The notes: generated by a model not told the origin, from the letters alone. A stretch of DNA of 64,000 nt from Streptomyces clavuligerus (GCF_005519465.1 NZ_CP027858.1:2790001-2854000); one strand, 5' to 3'; positions 53,385-62,688 are shown, counted from the first letter of the stretch. Made by a program: numbers and translations.

Positions 53385-53425
53385 GGCCCCCAGCCTGCCA
53401 TCCCGCCCGTCCGCTCGCCGTGAGC

Positions 53426-53471
53426 GGCCGTTCAGGACGGGACCGGCCGGCCGTTCAGGACGGGACCGGCC
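53426..53471. repeat. Perfect tandem 23-bp duplication
   Basis: Unit GGCCGTTCAGGACGGGACCGGCC (quoted in parts GGCCGTTCAGG and ACGGGACCGGCC) occurs twice without mismatch between divergent genes, within their promoter region. Confidence 0.85.
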
Positions 53472-53504
53472 CCGCGTCCCGTCCGCGCGCCACCGTCGGC
53501 GATC

Positions 53505-54200
53505 ATGGCGCATATGCGTTTTCTCTTCGTCGGCGACAGCATGACCATCGGCTGCGCAGGCGACTTCACCTGGCGTTATCGGATGTGGCGGCACCTGGAG
53601 TCGACCCTCCCTGGCCGGTACGCGATCGTCGGCCCGCGCACGGAGCTGTACGACGTCCGGGCCGCCGCCCCCGTCTCCGCGGCGTACGCCGCCGCCGACG
53701 GCTTCCCGGCGGACGCGCGCCGCCATCTCGCGGGCTGGGGCGAGGGCTGGCTGCACATGGCCCCGGTGATCGGCGACGTGGTGGCCGAGCACCGCGCGGA
53801 TGTCCTCCTGGTCTCCCTGGGCCTGATCGACCTCGGTTTCTACACCAACAGCGCGCAGACGGAGGTGAACGTCCGCGCGTTCGTCGCCGGGGCGCGTGCG
53901 GCGGCGCCCCGGGTGCGGATGGTGCTGCTGCCGGTGATACCCAACGTCCGTGCCCGGGTGGACGCGCCCTTCGCGGCCGAGTGCGAACGTTTCAACGAGC
54001 TGCTGGCGAAGGCGGTCGCGGACCTCGACACCGCCGCGTCCCCGCTGCTGCTGGCCTCCCCGCCCACCGGGTACGAGCTGGACGGGGACACCTACGACGG
54101 CACCCACCCGGGCCCGTCGGGCGAACACAAGCTGGCGGGCGCGTTCGCGACGGCGATGCACCAGGCGTGGGGCGTCGGCGGCCCGTACCAGGCGGTCTGA
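53505..54200 (+). CDS. SGNH/GDSL hydrolase-like protein
   Basis: 231 aa. Block I GDSMTIG provides the Ser, GLIDLG the Asn/Asp-type block, and the C-terminal DGTHPGPSG the Asp/His pair, all in the right order for an SGNH esterase. No signal peptide, so presumably cytosolic. Start at 53505 or the ATG 53514; neither has a clear Shine-Dalgarno. Confidence 0.85.
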   Translation: MAHMRFLFVGDSMTIGCAGDFTWRYRMWRHLESTLPGRYAIVGPRTELYDVRAAAPVSAAYAAADGFPADARRHLAGWGEGWLHMAPVIGDVVAEHRADVLLVSLGLIDLGFYTNSAQTEVNVRAFVAGARAAAPRVRMVLLPVIPNVRARVDAPFAAECERFNELLAKAVADLDTAASPLLLASPPTGYELDGDTYDGTHPGPSGEHKLAGAFATAMHQAWGVGGPYQAV

Positions 54201-54236
54201 GGCGCCTGGTACGGGCGCCCGGTCACCGGGGCGGGG

Positions 54237-55754
54237 TCACCACTGCGGCTTCGGCGCGTAGGTCACCTTCTCCAGGTGGTACCAGTCCGCGACGCACTGC
54301 GCGGGCCACTTCTTCTTCCCCTTCTGACCGAAGGGTTCCAGCATGCGTCCTACCTTGGTCGGTGTGTACGGCATGACGGTCTCGCCGCGCGCCGCGCCCT
54401 CGCGCAGAAACGCGTCCTGGCGGTCCCACCGTTCCGCCCGGGTCTCCATCTTCGTCCCGAGGACCAGCAGCGGACCGGCCATACCGGTCATGGTCGCCAC
54501 GCACCCGACGACGGCGACGGCACACGCGGCGGCGGAGGCCCGCGCCCCCTGCCGACGCAGCCAGTGGCCGAGAAAGGCCCCCGCGGCGACCAGGAAGAGG
54601 ACCCAGACCAGCAGATAGTCGTTCCAGGTGCGCTCGGTGGTGACCACCCGCTCCTGGAAGACGGGGTACGTGATCACCGTGCAGAGGAAACCGGACACCA
54701 GGAACGCGGCGCCGACCAGCGGCAGCACCACCCCGGCGCGCGCGGGGAGCAGCACGGCGTTCGCGGGGTCGGCCGGGCGCCCCTTCCCCCAGCGGGTGAA
54801 CAGCCCGAGCAGCAGCCCCGCCACGAGGGCAGCGATGTACCCCCAACTGGTGAAGACGATCCCCAGGATCTCCAGATAGCCCTTGAGGGAGCCTTCCAGG
54901 GCCTCCGGGGAGACCATCGACATCCGCTCGGCGTCGAAGCGCTCGCGGCGGTTGCGGGAGCCGGGCGAGGTGATCAGGACGAGGGTGCCGACGGCGATGC
55001 CCGCGCCGCCCGTGACCGCCCAGATCCGCAGCGGACGCCGTACGCGCTCGGCGAAGAGGAGATGGGCGAAGAGGACGACCCCGCCGAGGACCACCAGCGA
55101 GACGACCGACGCCTCCTCGGAGAGCGTCCCCATGAATACACCCGCCGCGGCGACGGTCACCAGCGAAATGATCCGGCCACGGCGGCCGTGCGCCCGCAGC
55201 AGCGGGATCGCGGCGGCGAGGCAGAGCACCGGCGCCAGGGTGTGGGAGACGGAGGCGGCGGGCCAGTAGAACGTCTTGTAGGTGTTGGGCGTGGCGAAGA
55301 GGAAGACCGTCGTCACGAGCCCCGCCACCAGCAGCGGCAGCCCGCGCGGCACCTCGGCGCCCGCGCGCCGCAGCAGGGCGGCCGTGACCGCCCACAGCAG
55401 CAGAAGCATCACGGCGGCGCTCAGCGGCGCGTACCACTGGTGTCCGGCGACGGGGAACTCCGCGTAGGCGCCGACGAGCAGCCCGTTCCCCAGCCGGCCG
55501 TTGTCGGTGAAGTAGAACTTGTCGATCAGCCCGAGGACGCCGCCCTCGTCGCGGACGTGCGGCAGGAAGCACCACTCGTCGGCGCTGGGCCGCACATGGC
55601 GCCCGAACGAGGAGGCGAGGGCGAGCAGCGCGAGCGGCAGCAGGGCGAGGGCGAGCGGCCAGGAGTCCCGGAGGCCGGAGGGGCGCCCGGGGCGGCCCCC
55701 GCCCGGTTCGGGGGCGGGGGCGGCGGAGGCGGTCTCGGTCGTTCCTATGGTCAT
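54237..55754 (-). CDS. DUF6056-like polytopic membrane protein
   Basis: 505 aa with about 11 predicted transmembrane helices and an extracytoplasmic SADEWCFLPH segment typical of DUF6056-type GT-C-like membrane proteins. It may transfer sugars onto a lipid-linked acceptor. The stop of the upstream glycosyltransferase overlaps its ATG (TGATG). Function inferred from this pairing. Confidence 0.78.
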   Translation of the reverse strand: MTIGTTETASAAPAPEPGGGRPGRPSGLRDSWPLALALLPLALLALASSFGRHVRPSADEWCFLPHVRDEGGVLGLIDKFYFTDNGRLGNGLLVGAYAEFPVAGHQWYAPLSAAVMLLLLWAVTAALLRRAGAEVPRGLPLLVAGLVTTVFLFATPNTYKTFYWPAASVSHTLAPVLCLAAAIPLLRAHGRRGRIISLVTVAAAGVFMGTLSEEASVVSLVVLGGVVLFAHLLFAERVRRPLRIWAVTGGAGIAVGTLVLITSPGSRNRRERFDAERMSMVSPEALEGSLKGYLEILGIVFTSWGYIAALVAGLLLGLFTRWGKGRPADPANAVLLPARAGVVLPLVGAAFLVSGFLCTVITYPVFQERVVTTERTWNDYLLVWVLFLVAAGAFLGHWLRRQGARASAAACAVAVVGCVATMTGMAGPLLVLGTKMETRAERWDRQDAFLREGAARGETVMPYTPTKVGRMLEPFGQKGKKKWPAQCVADWYHLEKVTYAPKPQW

Positions 55755-56836
55755 CAGGTCACCACTGTCCCGCTCGTGCTGTTCGTGCTGTTCGCGCTCG
55801 TGTTCGCGCTCGTGTTCGCGCTCGTGTTCGTCCGTGCGCCGTGCTGATCGCCGCTCTCACCGATCCCGCCGACCTCACCGATCCCGCCGACCTCACCGGT
55901 CTCACCGGCCTCACCGGTCTGATCGGTCTCGCGGACCACATAGTGCGGCCGTCTCTTCGCCTCGTGGTAGATCCGTCCGACGTACTCGCCGATCACACCG
56001 AGGGTCGCGATCTGCACCCCGCTCATGCCGATGATGACCGCGATCAACGTGGCATAGCCGGGTGTTTCGACCCCGTCCACCAGCACGTTCGCGATGATCC
56101 ACAGGGCGTAGGCGAGGGCGGAGAGAAAGAGCCACAGCCCGCCGTGGATCGCCATCCGCAGCGGACGGCTGTTGAACGACAGCAGCCCGTCGATGCCGTA
56201 GTTGAGCAGTCGGCGGCCGCCCCACTTGGACTGTCCTGCGGCGCGCTGCACGTTCTCGTACTGGAAGGTGACCGTGTCGAACCCGATCCAGGAGAACAGC
56301 CCCTTGGAGAACCGATTGCTCTCGGGAAGGGACAGCAGCGCGTTCACGGCCCGCCGCGACAGCAGCCGGAAATCACCGGCGCCGTCCATGACCTCCACGT
56401 CCATGAAGCGCCGCACCAGCCGGTAGTACGCCTGGCTCAGCCGCGTCCGGACCAGCCCTTCCCCGGAGCGGTCCCGCTGGGCCACGACCTGGTCGTAGCC
56501 GTGCCCGTGGAGTTCCAGCATCCGGGGGATGAGCCCCGGCGGGTGCTGGAGGTCGGCGTCCATCAGGACGACGACCTCGCCCCGGGACATCCGCAGCCCC
56601 GCCAGCATCGCCGATTCCTTGCCGAAGTTGCGGCTGAACGAGGTGTACCGCGTACGGGGGTCGGCCGACGCGAGTTCCTGTAGATGGGCGCGGGTGTGGT
56701 CGCTGCTGCCGTCGTCGACGTAGCAGATCTCGTACTCCTTGCCCGCCGGTTCGAGCACGTCGACCAGGGTGGTGTGGAAGGTCTGGATCACCTCACTCTC
56801 GTTGAAGCACGGAACGACGATCGAAATCTGTGACAT
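55754..56836 (-). CDS. GtrB/DPM1-like family 2 glycosyltransferase
   Basis: 360 aa. GT2 core with ISIVVPCFNESEVI, ICYVDDGSSD, LMDADLQHPP and R-Q-x-x-RW-like VQRAAGQSKWGGRRL, then two C-terminal transmembrane helices (LWLFLSALAYALWIIANVL, YATLIAVIIGMSGVQIATLGV). Likely makes polyprenyl-phosphate-sugar. The tail has EVGGIG and NTSANTSAN repeats. Operon with the DUF6056-like gene. Confidence 0.93.
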   Translation of the reverse strand: MSQISIVVPCFNESEVIQTFHTTLVDVLEPAGKEYEICYVDDGSSDHTRAHLQELASADPRTRYTSFSRNFGKESAMLAGLRMSRGEVVVLMDADLQHPPGLIPRMLELHGHGYDQVVAQRDRSGEGLVRTRLSQAYYRLVRRFMDVEVMDGAGDFRLLSRRAVNALLSLPESNRFSKGLFSWIGFDTVTFQYENVQRAAGQSKWGGRRLLNYGIDGLLSFNSRPLRMAIHGGLWLFLSALAYALWIIANVLVDGVETPGYATLIAVIIGMSGVQIATLGVIGEYVGRIYHEAKRRPHYVVRETDQTGEAGETGEVGGIGEVGGIGESGDQHGARTNTSANTSANTSANSTNSTSGTVVT

Positions 56837-57342
56837 CGCTGCTTTCCTAGCTCTGGTTCGCCGTGAGCCCGGTCGGCCGGGATGTCCGTCCCGGTCCGGC
56901 GGGCGCACCGCCCCCGCTGTGACGTGAGAGCTCCATAGTGCGCGGCTGCCTCGCTGGGAACCGGGGACACAGCGCCGTCCCGGCGCGGCTCATCCCCCGG
57001 GGTCATGGTCGTTGACCCTCCCGGTCCACCAAGGCCACCACTGTTCACGCTTCTCCTGGAGGACGTCTCCTTTCACGATCCGGTCACCCTCCGCAGACTC
57101 CATTGGGGTCACGAAGGATGTACGAGGCCGGGAAAGTCACCGGAGCGTGACCTCGGGGCGTGCGTATCGTGGTACGAGGTGACTGTCTGCATTCGAGGGC
57201 GGCAGCGGGGAGGCAGCGCCGGGATGGCCCTCGCATACGACCGACTCCACGGGATCGGCCCCGTACCCGAGTTCCCGGAGTTCCCTGAGTTCCCGGGGTT
57301 CCCGCGCGACTGAGCCGGGCCGAGGACGGCCGGGCACAGAAC
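56837..57342. other. Intergenic region with tiny EFP-repeat ORF
   Basis: About 506 bp with no recognised gene; carries the glycosyltransferase promoter region. A 29-codon plus-strand ORF (57224-57313) encodes a tail with EFPEFPEFPGFP and has GGGGAGG about 10 nt upstream, but no other support. Confidence 0.4.
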
Positions 57343-57379
57343 AGCGCTCCGGGCACCGTGGTGCGGTGCCCGGAGCGCT
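57343..57379 (-). terminator. Strong hairpin terminator downstream of secreted protein gene
   Basis: AGCGCTCCGGGCACC and GGTGCCCGGAGCGCT form a perfect 15-bp stem with a 7-nt loop, 17 bp after the stop of the minus-strand gene at 57396. Confidence 0.85.
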
Positions 57380-57395
57380 GGTCCTTCCGGTGGTG

Positions 57396-57779
57396 TCAGA
57401 CGTCCTTCCAACAGGTCATGTACGCGTAGCCGATCCCGCTGGGGTACAGCGGAATCTGCAGCCAGCCGTTGGCGTTGGTGGTGCCGCACGCGGTGTACCG
57501 GCCGCCGAGCACATAGGTGTCCTGGACACAGAAGGTCCGCTGGCCCCGCTGGAACGTGTCGTGCACAGCGGAGGAGATATTGGGCGCGACCCGGATCGGG
57601 TTGTTGACGGCGAGCGATTCGATCAGCCCGGTCCCGCAGAAACTGGGCGCCCGCTGCCCCGCTCCGCTCTGCCCCGAGGGCTCCGACTGGGCGATGGCCA
57701 CCCCACTCGATGCCGCTACGAGTGCGAACGCGCTCAGGGTCGCCGCCATCATCCGGGTGCTGGTCCTCTGTCGGTTCAC
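57396..57779 (-). CDS. Secreted SH3-like/hypothetical protein
   Basis: 127 aa from GTG 57779 (GGAG 7 nt upstream). Sec signal peptide ending near AIAQ, then FCGTGLIESLAVNNPIRVAP and a four-Cys domain. Overall similar in size and Cys content to the two SH3-like secreted proteins at 41794-42673, but sequence identity is low. A plain extracellular protein of unknown role. Confidence 0.82.
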   Translation of the reverse strand: MNRQRTSTRMMAATLSAFALVAASSGVAIAQSEPSGQSGAGQRAPSFCGTGLIESLAVNNPIRVAPNISSAVHDTFQRGQRTFCVQDTYVLGGRYTACGTTNANGWLQIPLYPSGIGYAYMTCWKDV

Positions 57780-57909
57780 AGTGCACTCCGTTCTGGACAC
57801 TCCGACGTGTCCTCAGGTCATGCCGTGCCGTCGGCGGCCCTGAGCCGGACCGCCGGGGCTGAGCCCACGCACCACCTTGGCGGGCGGGCCGGGACCTCCG
57901 GAAGGCACT

Positions 57910-57935
57910 TGCACATATCAACAAGCAAATGTGCA
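57910..57935. promoter_or_regulatory. Inverted repeat between secreted protein and NB-ARC genes
   Basis: TGCACAT and ATGTGCA, 12-nt spacer, in the promoter region of the gene starting at 57779. Possible operator; regulator unknown. Confidence 0.45.
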
Positions 57936-57968
57936 CGGGATGACAAGACGGGTGCGGCGGCCCCGCGA

Positions 57969-60395
57969 TCACCCTGTCTTCGCCCGGACGACGGAGCCGA
58001 CCCGGTCCCGCAGCCGGACGGCCGCACGGTCACCGGGGTGGAACGGCAGCGCCAGGATGTCCCGGCGGGTGGCTGCCGCGTCCGCCGGGGAGTCCATGGC
58101 GTCCAGCGCACGCGCCAGGTTCTCCAGCGCGAGCGCGAGCCACCAGGTGTCGCGCAGTTCGCGGTGGGCGGCGACGGCGCGGCGGTGGAAGCCGGTGGCC
58201 TCCTCGGGGCGGCCGAGCCGCTGATACGCCTCACCCGTGCCGTCGAGTGCGCGTGCCTCGCGGCTGCGGTCGCCGAGCCTGCGCTGCTGGGCCCCGGCCT
58301 TCTGGAACGCGGCCAGGGCCTCGTCCGGCCGGTCCAGGGCCAGGTGGACGTGGCCCAGCTCCAGCAGCCAGTACCCCTCCCACATCGCGTTCCCGTGCTC
58401 GCGCGCGATGTCGACAGCGCGGCTGACGGAGTCCAGCGCGCCCTCGGTGTCGCCCAGGCCGCGCTGGGCGACGCTGAGGCAGCGCAGCGCGTTCCCCTCG
58501 CTGCCCTCCGCGCCCAGCTCGCGCAGGATGCCCAGCGCCTCGGTCAGATGCTCCCGGGCCTCCTCGTACTCCTCCAGCTCGCCGTGTACCTGGCCGATGT
58601 TGGAGAGGATCACGGCCCGCCAGTGCCGGTCGTCCCGTTCCCCGGCGATCGCGAGGGCCTGCGCGAAGGCGGTACGTGCCTCCGGCAGCCCACGGCGGCG
58701 CAGCTCCGTCAGGCCGAGTCCGTTCAGCGACATGAGTTCGCCGAGCCGGTCACCGGTCTCCCGGCGGAGGGCGAGGGCGGCCGTGTGGTGCTCGGCGCCC
58801 CGGTCGGGCCGCTGGGACTGGGTGTGGGCCGCCCCCAGGCTGTGGTGTATCTCCGCCTGGCCGTGGCGGTCGTCCGCACGGCGTGCCGCGTCCAGCGCGA
58901 TGCCGCCGGTGGCGAACCAGTCGGCGAACAGGTTCTGGCGCGCGTAGAACGAGCGCAGCACGGCGTGGAGCCGCCAGGCGATCGCGTCGAAACCGGCGTC
59001 GGCGGCGGCCCGGACGGCGGCGGCGAGGTTGGTCTGCTCGGTGGTGAGCCAGTCGACGGCCTCGTGCTCGTCGCGGAAGGCGAGCGGTTCGATCCCGGCC
59101 CCGGCGGCTTCCGCCGGGGGCAGTGACGTCCGGTGCGGCCGGTACCCGGCGCCTGCCGCCGCGTCGGCGGTGTGCAGGTACCAGAGCAGCAGGCGGCGCA
59201 GCAGCTCCGTGCGGTCCTCGCCGCTCTCCTCCTGGTTGACCTGGTCGACGGCGTAGGCACGCAGCAGGTCGTGGAACTGGTGGCGGCCGGAGGCGGTCTG
59301 TTCCAGCAGATGCGCCCCGGCGAGGGTGTCGAGGAGTTGCCGCACGGCGCTTGTGCCGCAGCCGATGAGGGCCGCCGCGACAGGGGCCCCGAATTCGGGA
59401 CCCGGGTGCAGTCCGAGGAGCCGGAAGAGCCGGGCGGCGTCCGGGGACAGCGCGCGGTAGGACCACGCGAAGACCGTGCGCACCGCGTCGGCCTCCTCGC
59501 CCTCCTCGGCGGTCAGCGCGTCCCACAGCGCAGACTCGTCGCGCAGATCCCCTATCAACTCCCGCAGCGGCATCCAGGGCCTGCTGGCGGCCCGTTCCGC
59601 CGCGATCCGCAGCGCCAGTGGCAGATACGCGCAGAGCCGGGCGAGTTCGGTCAGCTCGGCCGGGTCGTCGCCCCGGCGGTACTCCTTCGTCGTCCTGCGC
59701 AGGAGTTCGACGGCTTCCGCTTCGTCCAGGACACCGACGGTGACCCGGCGGGCGCCGTCCCTGGCCACCAGACCGGACATCCGGTTGCGGCTGGTGACGA
59801 CGGTCAGACAGTCCGGGGTGCCGGGGAGCAGCGGCCGGACCTGCTGCGCGGTGGCGGCGTTGTCGAGGAGGACGAGGAGCCGCCGCCCGGCCAGCCGGGA
59901 CCGGTAGAGGGCGGCCTTGTCGTCCGTGTCGGCGGGGATGCGCGCCGGGGGAACCCCGAGGGCCCGCAGGAAGCGGTCCAGTACCTGATCCGGTCCGACC
60001 GGCGGAACGGGGTCGTATCCGCGCAGGTTCACGTAGAGCTGCCCGTCGGGGAAGTGGTCGCGGATGCGGTGGGCCCAGTGCACCGCCAGCGAGGTCTTGC
60101 CGACCCCGGCGGTTCCCGCGATCACCGCGAGGGTGACCGCCTCGGTCTCCTCCCCCTCGGTCTCCAACAGCTCCGCGAGCCGGGCCAGGTCCGCCACCCG
60201 GTTGGTAAAGCCACGGACTCCGGGCGGGAGTTGCCGAGGGGGGTCCACCACGGCGGGGGTGCGGTGGAAGTGGACTCCGCCCTGCACGCTCCGCGCCTGG
60301 ATGACATGGGTGGCGGTGCCGCCGGAGAACTCGGCGTGGGAGCTCCCGTCCTGCCCGCCGCCGTCGGACTCCACGGGCTCTTCCGGTGTCCCCAT
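57969..60395 (-). CDS. NB-ARC ATPase with TPR repeats
   Basis: 808 aa. NB-ARC domain with P-loop GTAGVGKTS (about residue 95) and LLVLLDNAAT, followed by about eight TPR-like repeats (for example GNALRCLSVAQRGLGDTEGA). Unlike AfsR it has no N-terminal DNA-binding domain, so it is a STAND-type signalling or defence ATPase, not a SARP. It follows the DUF6879 gene by 25 bp, probably one transcript. Start ATG 60395 is the only conserved-looking one; ribosome site unclear. Confidence 0.9.
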   Translation of the reverse strand: MGTPEEPVESDGGGQDGSSHAEFSGGTATHVIQARSVQGGVHFHRTPAVVDPPRQLPPGVRGFTNRVADLARLAELLETEGEETEAVTLAVIAGTAGVGKTSLAVHWAHRIRDHFPDGQLYVNLRGYDPVPPVGPDQVLDRFLRALGVPPARIPADTDDKAALYRSRLAGRRLLVLLDNAATAQQVRPLLPGTPDCLTVVTSRNRMSGLVARDGARRVTVGVLDEAEAVELLRRTTKEYRRGDDPAELTELARLCAYLPLALRIAAERAASRPWMPLRELIGDLRDESALWDALTAEEGEEADAVRTVFAWSYRALSPDAARLFRLLGLHPGPEFGAPVAAALIGCGTSAVRQLLDTLAGAHLLEQTASGRHQFHDLLRAYAVDQVNQEESGEDRTELLRRLLLWYLHTADAAAGAGYRPHRTSLPPAEAAGAGIEPLAFRDEHEAVDWLTTEQTNLAAAVRAAADAGFDAIAWRLHAVLRSFYARQNLFADWFATGGIALDAARRADDRHGQAEIHHSLGAAHTQSQRPDRGAEHHTAALALRRETGDRLGELMSLNGLGLTELRRRGLPEARTAFAQALAIAGERDDRHWRAVILSNIGQVHGELEEYEEAREHLTEALGILRELGAEGSEGNALRCLSVAQRGLGDTEGALDSVSRAVDIAREHGNAMWEGYWLLELGHVHLALDRPDEALAAFQKAGAQQRRLGDRSREARALDGTGEAYQRLGRPEEATGFHRRAVAAHRELRDTWWLALALENLARALDAMDSPADAAATRRDILALPFHPGDRAAVRLRDRVGSVVRAKTG

Positions 60396-60420
60396 GTGTC
60401 TGAACAGCCCCTTCGTTGGT

Positions 60421-61059
60421 TCAGCGGTGTGCGGCTGACGGGCCCGACACGTCCGGCGGGGACAGGTCGGCGACACGGCGGCGGAAGAATTCCACCATCT
60501 CCTCGCCTTCGGCGTGCAGGTTCTTGATGAACTCCCGCCACGCGGAGACGGTGGCCGGTTCCTTGTGGCGGACACCGCCGGCGAGGATGCCGTCCGCGTC
60601 GTAGACGATCTCGTAGAGCACGAAGTCGGCGAGAACGATGATCTCCGGCAGCGGCCCCTCGTCCTCCAGGCCGCGCACCCGCTCGGGCCCGATGACCCGG
60701 GTCCGCTCCCCGCACTCGGCCTTCAGCTTGAGGAGGTTCAGCTCCCACTGGAGGTAGGGCACGATGGGCTCTTCCACGACGCGGACCCGGTGCAGGGCGA
60801 AGCCGTGGTCCGCGACCTTCTTCAGATGCTCCTGGTAGTGCCCGCCAGGCCCGGCGAGGAGCCGCAGCGACTCCTCCCAGTCGCCCCGGTGGAAGGCTTC
60901 CCAGCTCTCCACCCCGGGCTCCTGGAAGTGCTGCTGCCGTTCGAGTTTCCAGAAGCCCAGATCGCCGATGTTCCAGAAGTACTGCTGGAAGTCGGCGCGG
61001 TAGACGTCGAGTTCCAGACGTTCGCCGGTGGAGTGGTTCAGATGGGGACGTTCACGCAT
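60421..61059 (-). CDS. DUF6879 family protein
   Basis: 212 aa, with AYRADFQQYFWN-like RADFQQYFWNIG and LYEIVYDADG stretches of DUF6879, a Streptomyces family usually next to the small 89-aa protein and XRE or NB-ARC regulators. Contains ARDFxDWDW-like acidic patches but no enzyme motif I recognise. The start ATG overlaps the preceding gene by 8 bp. Confidence 0.85.
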   Translation of the reverse strand: MRERPHLNHSTGERLELDVYRADFQQYFWNIGDLGFWKLERQQHFQEPGVESWEAFHRGDWEESLRLLAGPGGHYQEHLKKVADHGFALHRVRVVEEPIVPYLQWELNLLKLKAECGERTRVIGPERVRGLEDEGPLPEIIVLADFVLYEIVYDADGILAGGVRHKEPATVSAWREFIKNLHAEGEEMVEFFRRRVADLSPPDVSGPSAAHR

Positions 61060-61321
61060 CAGGGATGTCGGCCTTCGCTGCGACGATGGTGGCACGGGGG
61101 ATGACGACGAATCGCTCGTCGGGCGCGAGGGTGACCCCGTCGGGAAGCCGACGAGCGTAACTCTCCGTCAGGTCGCGGCCGATCACGGCGACATCGCCGT
61201 TGTCCAGCTCCCAGATGTCCGGGCAGCCGTCATCACCGCCGGTCTGCCCCAACTCCGCTGCCGACTTGCCGAGTCGACGCAACATCTCGGCTGACGGATC
61301 TGCTTCCCACGCACGTTCCAT
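61052..61321 (-). CDS. Hypothetical partner of DUF6879
   Basis: 89 aa, WELDNGDVAVIGRDLTESYA core with a repeated D-x-G turn; a small beta-sheet protein found immediately upstream of DUF6879 genes in actinobacteria. Its promoter is the one at 61361-61389. Function unknown. Confidence 0.8.
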   Translation of the reverse strand: MERAWEADPSAEMLRRLGKSAAELGQTGGDDGCPDIWELDNGDVAVIGRDLTESYARRLPDGVTLAPDERFVVIPRATIVAAKADIPDA

Positions 61322-61360
61322 GGCGGTACCTCCAGGGCGAGCCGACAGAGTCCGTCACGG

Positions 61361-61389
61361 AACGTATAGCCTTAAGAATCGTACGTCAA
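61361..61389 (-). promoter_or_regulatory. HrdB-type promoter of the DUF6879 operon
   Basis: On the minus strand TTGACG (61389-61384), a 17-bp spacer and TACGTT (61366-61361). Start site expected about 30 nt before the 89-aa gene. Confidence 0.8.
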
Positions 61390-61446
61390 GGTACATTCCG
61401 GACACGTGCGACCGTGGCGGCAGGCTCTCCAACACGCCTGGTGGAG

Positions 61447-62301
61447 CTACGCAACGGGCGTTTCGGCCGGACTGAAATCCATCAGCCACAGCGGCCCGTC
61501 GCCGCACTCGACCCGCACAGCGCCGTCCACCGGCGCGAGGGAGGTCCGGAGCACGGTGACCCCGCCGCCATCCAGCGTCGCCGTGGGCCCGGACTTCCCC
61601 GAGGTGCGGAAACGGACGGTGCGGACCTGGTTGTGGATGTCCCGGGCGGAGTGCGCCCAGTCGATCCGGGAGAACTCCGGCTCCATCCACCCCCCGTAGA
61701 AGGCTCCGTCGGCGGACTGCGGATCGCCGGGGTCACCGGCGGCGGCCCGCGCCAGAGCGGTGGGCAGCAGGCGGGCGATGACCTGGTTGAGCACGGGGAA
61801 CAACTCGGCGCCGAGGACGTCGTCGGGGAGCGGGACGCCGCCCTCCTGGGCGAGGAGGTTCCCGGTGTCGAAGCGCTCGTCCATCCAGTGGACGCTCACC
61901 CCGATCTCCGGGTCGCCGTTGCGGATCGCCCAGTGCACCGGCAGCGGCCCCCGGTAGCGGGGCAGCAGCGAGGTGTGGACGTTGACGGCGCCGAGCCGGG
62001 TCGCGCGCAGAACGGAGCCGGGGAAGCGCCACGGGAAGCCGTAGCAGAGGAGCAGATCGGCCTCGTAGCCGAGGAGGGTATGGGCGAGGGTGGCGGTACT
62101 GCCCGGCAGCAGGAGATCCATCCCCGCCGGGATCGAGCCGACGATCCCGGCCACGACCTCGCCCGCGCCGGGCCTGCTGGGACCGCGCGGGGTGAGGGAA
62201 CGGCTGTGGACGTAGGCCACGGGGGTGTGGCCCGCCTCCTCGCAGACGCGGTGCAGATGGGCGAAGCCCTCCGCCGAGTAGGACACCAGGACGATGCGCA
62301 A
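61447..62301 (-). CDS. Formyltransferase family protein
   Basis: 284 aa. Methionyl-tRNA formyltransferase-like N-10-formyl-THF fold with NVHTSLLPRYRG and the Asp in DERFDTG, i.e. the Asn-His-Asp triad in order. The C-terminal domain is short, unlike Fmt, and a sugar- or amino-acid-formylating role is possible. ATG 62301. Not obviously linked to neighbours. Confidence 0.87.
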   Translation of the reverse strand: MRIVLVSYSAEGFAHLHRVCEEAGHTPVAYVHSRSLTPRGPSRPGAGEVVAGIVGSIPAGMDLLLPGSTATLAHTLLGYEADLLLCYGFPWRFPGSVLRATRLGAVNVHTSLLPRYRGPLPVHWAIRNGDPEIGVSVHWMDERFDTGNLLAQEGGVPLPDDVLGAELFPVLNQVIARLLPTALARAAAGDPGDPQSADGAFYGGWMEPEFSRIDWAHSARDIHNQVRTVRFRTSGKSGPTATLDGGGVTVLRTSLAPVDGAVRVECGDGPLWLMDFSPAETPVA

Positions 62302-62556
62302 CGGTCCGCCGCCTTCCGGGTAGGGGTGGCCGCCAGACTGCCAGAGAGGTCGGTTCCCCCGGGGGCCGTTGGGTCACCTGTACGAGACCCGGGGCCCCCG
62401 GGGGTGTCGCTCCGGCGGGACCGATTCCGCGGTGGAGCGACGGGGGTGCCCCGACCGGCGGGGCGTGGTGGCCGGTCGGGGCGGCCCGGGCCCGGGGGCC
62501 TGTCCCTTGCGGAGAGGACGGCCTACCGGCGGGACCGGGGGCATTTTTAAACGGCG

Positions 62557-62688
62557 TTAAACGAGGTGGGGCACGGCGCCGTAGATGCCCGGGCGGAGCA
62601 CGCCGGTGAGCAGTAAAGCGACGGAGCCCAGATAGACCACCGCGTACAGCAGTGCTATGCAGCGGCGACGGCGGCGGGAGCGGATCAC
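62557..62688 (-). CDS. Small single-pass membrane peptide, locus D
   Basis: 43 aa: Arg-rich start (VIRSRRRRRC), one helix (LLYAVVYLGSVALLLTGVL) and short tail. Codon 25 is TTA (62616-62614). GTG start overlaps the preceding gene stop (GTGA). It lacks the LW-IASG core of peptides A-C but matches them in size, topology and position, downstream of a small soluble gene divergent from an XRE regulator. Confidence 0.6.
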   Translation of the reverse strand: MIRSRRRRRCIALLYAVVYLGSVALLLTGVLRPGIYGAVPHLV

